This document shows, piece by piece, positions 62,001 to 64,000 of a stretch of DNA of 64,000 bases. The number at the start of each line of letters is the position of its first letter. The first letter of the stretch is position 1. The position numbers were made by a program, and so were the translations under genes. Source of the DNA: Saccoglossus kowalevskii (taxonomy: Eukaryota > Hemichordata > Enteropneusta > Harrimaniidae); assembly GCF_000003605.2 (NCBI RefSeq), contig NW_003116453.1, positions 843,808 through 907,807 on the forward strand. The letters run 5' to 3'. The notes beneath the pieces are model-generated. The model saw only the letters and a list, made by a program, of their open reading frames with translations, did not search any database and was not told the DNA's origin.

Positions 62001-63799
62001 TGGTGCGTTGCTGAGCAACGCGTATGTGATGGAGAAGACGATTGTGACGATGGTTCTGACGAAATCAACTGCCGTAAGTTAGTGTAGTATAGTGATCGTC
62101 AACTTGATTTATGAGATTGGTAATATTGCATATATCATTTTTGTAAAACACAGAAATATTATTGTGAGAATGAGTCTGAAATCATAATAACCATTCTAAT
62201 ATATTATCATTACGTCATAGCTTGCAAAGATTTCACTTGTGATGATGGCGTATGTATCAGTGAAACGATGGTGTGTGATGGGGTAGCGGACTGTTCACTG
62301 GAAGAAGATGAATACGCATGTAAGATTAGTTAGTGTTTGCTACTCACGAATGAAATATTATTACAATGATATATCAACAATAAATAAGAAGAATGGTGTT
62401 TAATATAATGTATTCATTCATCATACACACTAACAGGTTCGACTACAGTTCCACAAACAACATTACTCGAAATGACATCAGTTTTACCAACAACATACAG
62501 TGAGTATATAATAACATTATTTTTACAATCTCGCCATTATGCCTTTCAATTTCTAATCTGTATATTGTATCACGAAACGCCTACTCTCAATCTCGAAGTT
62601 GTAATTTTGATATTAAAAGTTAACATTTCGGGATTACCAGCAGTATGGCATAATGGGTGTCCGTGTGATAGAAAGTTGATAGTTTGTTACTGATTTATTA
62701 TAATACATTGTGTGTATTCAGTTTTCATTATAGACCGACATTTGCATGTCATTTACAGCAAGTCTCGCTCAGTATGAAATGCGTTTTTTGTTATTATTAT
62801 ATTGCGGTATTATTCAAGTTTACATGTATCAGAGCATTAAATCTATTGAATCAGTAACTGTTTTTTTCAGAAGTCATATTCGTATCTCTTTTTTCAGGTC
62901 CGCTATGTTCTGTGCGTGAGTACCAGTGTCGGAGTGGTGTGTGCATACCAATTCACCAATTCTGTGATGGACACGATAACTGTGGAGACATGACCGATGA
63001 ACACAACTGCAGTAAGAATAACTATTTATCGAATCAAAGAAATTTCCTTAGCACAGTTTATTGTTCCATAATATATTTGTTAATGGTTGTCTTCAATTAC
63101 TTCCTCCCTACCTACAATATCACAGGACACACAATGCAATGACCCCGTGAGCTTTCATCAGAGATCCTTTCAGACCATTAGCTGAATCTGTCGTCCTGTA
63201 CCATAGCACACACATTGAGTCAATCTTGAAATCATTCACATCAATTTATATACCTTATCATTTCCAGATTGTACTTGTGAAGATAAATTCACTTGCCATG
63301 ACTGTAGTTGGTGCGTTGCCGAGCAACGCGTATGTGATGGAGAAGACGATTGTGACGATGGTTCTGACGAAATCAACTGCCGTAAGTTAGTGTAGTATAG
63401 TGATCGTCAACTTGATTTATAAGATTGGTATTACTGCATAAATGATTTTTGTAAAACACAGAAATATTATTGTGAAAATGTGTTTGAAATCATAATAACA
63501 GTTACAATATATTACCATTACGTCATAGCTTGCAAAGATTTCACTTGTGATGATGGCGTATGTATCAGTGAATCGATGGTGTGTGATGGGGTATCGGACT
63601 GTACACTAGAAGAAGATGAATACGCATGTAAGAAGATCATGTTCGCTAATCGACCACAAAATAAATATTATTACAATTATATCAATATTAAATAACAAGA
63701 ATGGTGTTTAATATAATTCATTATACACACTAACAGGTTTGACTACAGTTCCACAAACAACACTACCTGAAATGACATCAGTTTTACCAACAACCTACA
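42038..63799 (+). CDS. sspo: SCO-spondin-type gene (5' complete, 3' runs off window)
   Basis: Forty-two GT-AG exons join without a phase conflict into 5662 nt (about 1887 aa): signal peptide, EMI, EGF-like, three vWD-C8-TIL assemblies with an extra TIL before the third (vWF-like D1-D2-D'-D3), then 12 LDLa domains and Thr/Pro linkers. In vertebrates this architecture (EMI, D domains, LDLa, then TSR/TIL arrays) is SCO-spondin, a giant secreted glycoprotein that polymerises into Reissner's fibre. What I see is the domain order, splice sites and cysteine patterns; the orthology is inferred from architecture. vWF and otogelin share the D assemblies but lack an LDLa array directly after D3, and gel-forming mucins lack LDLa. 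The TSR region is not in the window. Exons are small (24-409 nt) and introns carry many microsatellites and MITEs. No TATA box was assigned. Confidence 0.9.
42650..43288 (+). CDS. sspo: SCO-spondin exons 2-3: EMI domain
   Basis: Exons 42650-42835 and 43206-43288 encode an EMI domain. Visible hallmarks are a first Cys in [11 protein letters not shown], a Glu-rich stretch (EEETREVEC), YNKVGYQL, then YCPIIK across the intron, and the terminal [10 protein letters not shown] that closes EMI domains. The order and spacing closely resemble the N-terminal EMI of vertebrate SCO-spondin (WCE...EEE...C...Y...GWQL...CPIYK...CCPGW). Donors are aaa|gtatgt and ctgc|gtaagt; the acceptor of exon 3 is ttgcattgcag. 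The intron between them holds a TTAA-flanked MITE (42886-43051) and a 50-base assembly gap. Confidence 0.88.
42886..43051. mobile_element. TTAA-flanked MITE copy 5, inverted, in the SCO-spondin EMI intron
   Basis: 166 bp in the opposite orientation to copies 2 and 3. Ends TTAAAGCGTGAGGGTCGTCA and GTGACGACTCCCCCGCTTTAA. It lies 50 bases after the donor of exon 2. Confidence 0.9.
43079..43128. other. Assembly gap (50 N)
   Basis: Exactly 50 N in the intron between the two EMI exons, directly after a C-rich run (ccgccccccctct). The round size suggests a placeholder of unknown true length. Confidence 0.97.
43409..43510 (+). CDS. sspo: SCO-spondin exon 4: EGF-like domain
   Basis: A single 102-nt exon encodes [20 protein letters not shown] followed by [10 protein letters not shown]: six cysteines in the EGF order C-x3-C-x5-C-x5-C-x-C-x8-C, with the GFTGxxC ending typical of laminin/EGF type. 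Acceptor gattgcag, donor aaag|gtatct, both phase 1, so the module is symmetric. The EGF sits between EMI and the first vWD, a position where I do not recall an EGF in mammalian SCO-spondin. Confidence 0.85.
43698..43825. mobile_element. 108-bp MITE with 10-bp target-site duplication
   Basis: Perfect direct repeats GGCACGTAGC (43698-43707 and 43816-43825) flank a 108-bp body whose ends are TAGTCTGAC and GTCAGACTA. Target duplications of 9-11 bp are typical of the Mutator superfamily. It lies in the intron before the 24-nt microexon of SCO-spondin. Confidence 0.8.
43947..43970 (+). CDS. sspo: SCO-spondin exon 5: 24-nt symmetric microexon
   Basis: Between ttttctag and |gtaagg lie 24 nt that read ALESEAMS in frame, phase 1 at both ends. 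Including or skipping it leaves the frame intact. It is retained here because both splice signals are strong and the phase fits, but it cannot be confirmed without transcripts; it could be a cassette exon or a false positive. Confidence 0.5.
45075..45209. repeat. Three 45-bp tandem repeats before the vWD1 acceptor
   Basis: Units start cactaacacattgaccactc at 45075, 45120 and 45165 with only a few mismatches. The last unit ends 9 bases before the acceptor of exon 6 and may supply its branch point region (cactaac). Confidence 0.93.
45219..46776 (+). CDS. sspo: SCO-spondin exons 6-9: vWD domain 1
   Basis: Exons 45219-45412, 45915-46020, 46412-46576 and 46694-46776 encode a complete vWD. It starts [19 protein letters not shown] with AGRCAY (canonical HYxTFDGxxFxFxGxCxY), continues through the [11 protein letters not shown] loop, a beta-rich segment, VHVKWDEGN and the [12 protein letters not shown] turn, and ends with VFGNSWKAL. 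The CGLC oxidoreductase-like motif of vWF D1 is replaced by LGLC, so only the second Cys is kept. The introns are phase 0, 1, 1 and 0. The acceptor of the first exon is preceded by three 45-bp tandem repeats. Confidence 0.9.
46921..47580 (+). CDS. sspo: SCO-spondin exons 10-11: C8 domain 1
   Basis: Exons 46921-47040 and 47418-47580 encode a C8 (vWF type D-associated) domain: [13 protein letters not shown], a short helix, FEYCNDV, then the canonical [13 protein letters not shown] core and the ending [13 protein letters not shown] then WRTPGFC. Eight conserved cysteines can be matched. Splice phases are 0, 0 and 1. Together with the preceding vWD and following TIL it forms the D1 assembly. Confidence 0.9.
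48062..48302 (+). CDS. sspo: SCO-spondin exon 12: TIL domain 1
   Basis: One 241-nt exon carries a trypsin-inhibitor-like cysteine-rich domain: [19 protein letters not shown], then [15 protein letters not shown] and [13 protein letters not shown], followed by the start of a small C-rich E/vWC-like module ([13 protein letters not shown]) split by a phase-2 intron. The cysteine spacing is that of TIL modules after C8 in vWF, mucins and SCO-spondin. Confidence 0.9.
48462..48593. mobile_element. Possible related MITE subfamily in a SCO-spondin intron
   Basis: TTAAAGCGCGGTGGTCGTCG at the left and CGACGTCAACCGCCCTTTGAA at the right form imperfect inverted ends resembling the TTAAAGCGGG family, but the interior differs. 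Confidence 0.5.
48836..48943. repeat. Pentanucleotide microsatellite (AATCG)n to (AATAG)n
   Basis: Four to five AATCG units change abruptly to about 16 AATAG units with one AAAG slip at 48900. It lies in the intron before vWD2. Confidence 0.96.
49040..49997 (+). CDS. sspo: SCO-spondin exons 13-14: E-like module and vWD domain 2
   Basis: Exon 13 (49040-49178) completes the E-like module ([10 protein letters not shown]) and starts vWD2 with [19 protein letters not shown] and [10 protein letters not shown]. Exon 14 (49701-49997) continues [18 protein letters not shown] and runs to [17 protein letters not shown]. The acceptor is atcggtag at 49700, not the nearby tttacag; only the former keeps the phase-0 join to exon 13. 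An (AAT)n block lies in the intron, and a (GATAT)n microsatellite begins 13 nt after the exon 14 donor. Confidence 0.88.
49220..49313. repeat. (AAT)n trinucleotide microsatellite
   Basis: About 31 units of AAT with a single AAC interruption near the start, in the intron between SCO-spondin exons 13 and 14. Confidence 0.97.
50011..50215. repeat. (GATAT)n pentanucleotide microsatellite
   Basis: About 205 bp of atgatatgat repeats with one interrupted patch (gtgattgattgatgtgatgtg near 50060). It starts 13 nt after the donor of SCO-spondin exon 14. Confidence 0.97.
50704..51112 (+). CDS. sspo: SCO-spondin exon 15: end of vWD2 plus C8 domain 2
   Basis: The largest exon found (409 nt). It begins [20 protein letters not shown] (end of vWD2; the CGLC motif is again reduced to RGLC), passes [10 protein letters not shown], and continues without an intron through a complete C8: [43 protein letters not shown] and DWRNSG. 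It has the acceptor ttatatag and the donor tgtg|gtaag, phase 0 to 1. D1 and D3 have introns inside the same interval, so this assembly has a different exon structure. Confidence 0.9.
51314..51478. mobile_element. TTAA-flanked MITE copy 6, in a SCO-spondin intron
   Basis: Left end ctaaaagcaaaggagtcgtc (TTAA mutated), right end GTGACGACCCTCCCGATTAA, same interior as copies 2 and 3. It is in the intron between the C8-2 and TIL2 exons. Confidence 0.88.
51864..52110 (+). CDS. sspo: SCO-spondin exon 16: TIL domain 2
   Basis: A 247-nt exon with a TIL domain: [47 protein letters not shown], then [12 protein letters not shown] leading over a phase-2 intron into an E-like [10 protein letters not shown]. 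Acceptor taactttcag, donor catg|gtaaga. It closes the D2 assembly. Confidence 0.9.
52678..53804 (+). CDS. sspo: SCO-spondin exons 17-19: E-like and extra TIL (D' region)
   Basis: Exons 52678-52870, 53405-53499 and 53758-53804. Exon 17 reads [20 protein letters not shown] (E-like) and then opens a second consecutive TIL ([20 protein letters not shown] ... [12 protein letters not shown]). Exon 18 completes it ([19 protein letters not shown]), and exon 19 adds [15 protein letters not shown]. Two TIL-E units in a row before vWD3 reproduce the D' segment of vWF and SCO-spondin. Phases are 2/0, 0/2 and 2/1, all consistent. Confidence 0.88.
53950..55070 (+). CDS. sspo: SCO-spondin exons 20-21: vWD domain 3
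   Basis: Exon 20 (53950-54291) begins [20 protein letters not shown] then [10 protein letters not shown], has the [12 protein letters not shown] loop and ends GVRVLWDEG. Exon 21 (54874-55070) carries [30 protein letters not shown] and [13 protein letters not shown] to LNPCQ. The CGLC position reads SGLC, as in D1 and D2. The 582-base intron contains a GC-rich inverted repeat (AAGCCTCGCTTTC / GAAAGCGAGGCTT) and a GCGCCAGAGGGCGCT box. Confidence 0.92.
56040..56425 (+). CDS. sspo: SCO-spondin exons 22-23: C8 domain 3
   Basis: Exons 56040-56173 and 56316-56425 encode C8 of D3: [35 protein letters not shown], then across a phase-2 intron [20 protein letters not shown] and [13 protein letters not shown] with the final DFC. 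The C8 core YxxxCxYDxC is represented by [10 protein letters not shown]. Acceptor tgtttcag, donor tgcaa|gtgagt. Confidence 0.88.
56808..57731 (+). CDS. sspo: SCO-spondin exons 24-26: TIL domain and E-like module of D3
   Basis: Exon 24 (56808-56951) reads [20 protein letters not shown] and [17 protein letters not shown] (TIL). Exon 25 (57449-57548) adds [20 protein letters not shown]. Exon 26 (57685-57731) adds [16 protein letters not shown]. Phases 1/1, 1/2 and 2/1 fit. The intron after exon 24 contains a second copy of the composite repeat also seen at 1.1-1.46 kb. Exon 26 ends the D3 assembly and leads straight into LDLa. Confidence 0.88.
57008..57382. mobile_element. Composite palindromic element, copy 2 (inverted), in a SCO-spondin intron
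   Basis: Reverse-complement counterpart of 1104-1455: ttattatacatctgtcaccg ... agatgtataataataagg, then the palindrome acctcaaagtatgcactcag ... cgtacatactttgaggtatc. It sits between exons 24 and 25. Confidence 0.75.
57978..58097 (+). CDS. sspo: SCO-spondin exon 27: LDLa domain 1
   Basis: A 120-nt phase 1-1 exon: [20 protein letters not shown], then [16 protein letters not shown]. The six Cys and the acidic calcium-binding cluster (D-x3-D-x9-DE type) are intact. The donor TGTG|gtgagtt is directly followed by a 20-bp minisatellite whose units repeat that donor-like sequence. Confidence 0.93.
58098..58798. repeat. 20-bp minisatellite in intron, built of donor-like units
   Basis: About 35 copies of tgagttcagtgttgccatag and variants (gccgtgg, gtcatgg, gccgcgg). 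The array begins at the very first base of the intron after LDLa-1 (TGTG|gtgagttgtcatg). Confidence 0.93.
59038..59066. repeat. (AT)n dinucleotide tract before the LDLa-2 acceptor
   Basis: About 14 AT units, ending 38 bases before exon 28. Confidence 0.9.
59104..59217 (+). CDS. sspo: SCO-spondin exon 28: LDLa domain 2
   Basis: A 114-nt phase 1-1 exon: [20 protein letters not shown] then [16 protein letters not shown], a complete LDLa with calcium-binding acidic residues. The acceptor attcaattag is preceded by an (AT)n tract at 59039-59065. Confidence 0.92.
59597..59725 (+). CDS. sspo: SCO-spondin exon 29: LDLa domain 3
   Basis: A 129-nt phase 1-1 exon: [20 protein letters not shown] then [18 protein letters not shown]. 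It has two extra residues (DY) before the SDE acidic motif compared with the other LDLa domains. Acceptor gatgcag, donor cacac|gtatgt. Confidence 0.92.
60290..61310 (+). CDS. sspo: SCO-spondin exons 30-34: LDLa cassette, copy 1
   Basis: LDLa-A 60290-60403 ([19 protein letters not shown] then [16 protein letters not shown]), LDLa-B 60634-60747 ([19 protein letters not shown] then [16 protein letters not shown]), LDLa-C 60855-60953 ([17 protein letters not shown] then [15 protein letters not shown]; its last Cys codon is split T|GT over the intron), linker 61060-61125 ([19 protein letters not shown]) and linker 61248-61310 ([19 protein letters not shown]). All exons are phase 1-1. The Thr/Pro-rich linkers are likely O-glycosylated spacers. 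LDLa-C lacks the usual GSDE run, having SLEEDE instead. Confidence 0.92.
61569..62499 (+). CDS. sspo: SCO-spondin exons 35-38: LDLa cassette, copy 2
   Basis: LDLa-A 61569-61682, LDLa-B 61960-62073, LDLa-C 62221-62319 and one linker 62437-62499. Exon lengths are identical to copy 1 (114, 114, 99, 63). LDLa-A reads [16 protein letters not shown], with Arg in place of the Gly after CD. LDLa-B has [16 protein letters not shown]. LDLa-C has [15 protein letters not shown]. Only one linker exon is present, against two in copy 1. All phases remain 1-1. Confidence 0.92.
62898..63799 (+). CDS. sspo: SCO-spondin exons 39-42: LDLa cassette, copy 3
   Basis: LDLa-A 62898-63011, LDLa-B 63268-63381, LDLa-C 63529-63627 and linker 63737-63799, again 114, 114, 99 and 63 nt and all phase 1-1. 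LDLa-A has [12 protein letters not shown]. LDLa-C has [15 protein letters not shown]. The last donor is tac a|gtaag, so the reading frame continues past the window, either into a further cassette or into the remainder of the protein. Confidence 0.9.
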
Positions 63800-64000
63800 G
63801 TAAGTATGGACATTCTTTCAAAATTCCAACTTACATTCTCGAAGTCTTAATTTTGAGATTGAAATCCTTTTCTCTCTAAGTTGTGTTAACAAGGATTTAT
63901 GATAATAAAGCTGTTAACAGCATATCGAAATCTATTTCCGCGTACACCGTACGCATTGGCACTGTCCTACCATCGCTGTGTATTATCAACTATGATGAAC

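Larger units (their letters stand above)
60290..63799 (+). repeat. Tandem genomic triplication of an LDLa exon cassette (about 1.3 kb period)
   Basis: Corresponding exon starts are spaced 1279 and 1329 bases (LDLa-A), 1326 and 1308 (LDLa-B), and 1366 and 1308 (LDLa-C). Intron sequence is also conserved: for example aactatttatcgaatcaaag follows LDLa-A in copies 2 and 3, and cattaccatta/cgtcatag precedes every LDLa-C. Conserved introns show duplication at DNA level, and copies 2 and 3 look closest. Confidence 0.92.

Overview
This is a 64 kb piece of an intron-rich, AT-rich animal nuclear genome. GT-AG introns, dispersed MITEs, long microsatellites and a higher-order satellite are all visible. 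The gene content (a SCO-spondin gene with EMI, vWD/C8/TIL and LDLa modules, and a bursicon-like cystine-knot prohormone) suggests an invertebrate deuterostome such as a hemichordate, cephalochordate or echinoderm. The species cannot be fixed from the sequence. Two runs of N (20310-20505 and 43079-43128) are assembly gaps.

Layout. 1-6244 has no gene I can support: small tandem repeats, one copy of a composite transposon-like repeat, and one possible retroelement ORF fragment. 6245-14650 holds fragments of one or more minus-strand genes: a candidate promoter and 5' UTR exon near 14.6 kb, an ATG exon at 12861-13035, and three exon-like blocks at 8626-8801, 8251-8345 and 6245-6492. Between the ATG exon and the others lies a 2.6 kb satellite array (8800-11374), itself interrupted by a 542 bp fold-back transposon with TA target duplication. 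14.7-20.2 kb is mostly intergenic, with a MITE and a decayed exon-like block. 20221-21163 is a minus-strand single-coding-exon bursicon-like gene, falsely split by an assembly gap. 21.2-42.0 kb is about 20 kb of low-information sequence with two exon-like minus-strand blocks.

The main feature is 42038-63799 (+): 42 phase-consistent coding exons (5662 nt, about 1887 aa) of a SCO-spondin-type secreted glycoprotein that runs off the window. I reconstructed it exon by exon: signal peptide, EMI, EGF-like, D1, D2, D', D3, then 12 LDLa domains. The last nine LDLa domains lie in a five- or four-exon cassette tandemly repeated three times with a period of about 1.3 kb. The thrombospondin-type repeats expected for the family would lie beyond 64 kb.

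The genes do not form an operon or cluster. SCO-spondin in vertebrates builds Reissner's fibre in the central canal, and bursicon is a secreted cystine-knot hormone. Their proximity is probably incidental. The most interesting signals are the unusual SCO-spondin architecture and cassette amplification, a minisatellite made of splice-donor-like units directly after an exon, a bursicon-like precursor with a furin-type site, the assembly artefact inside that gene, and several transposon families with readable target-site duplications.
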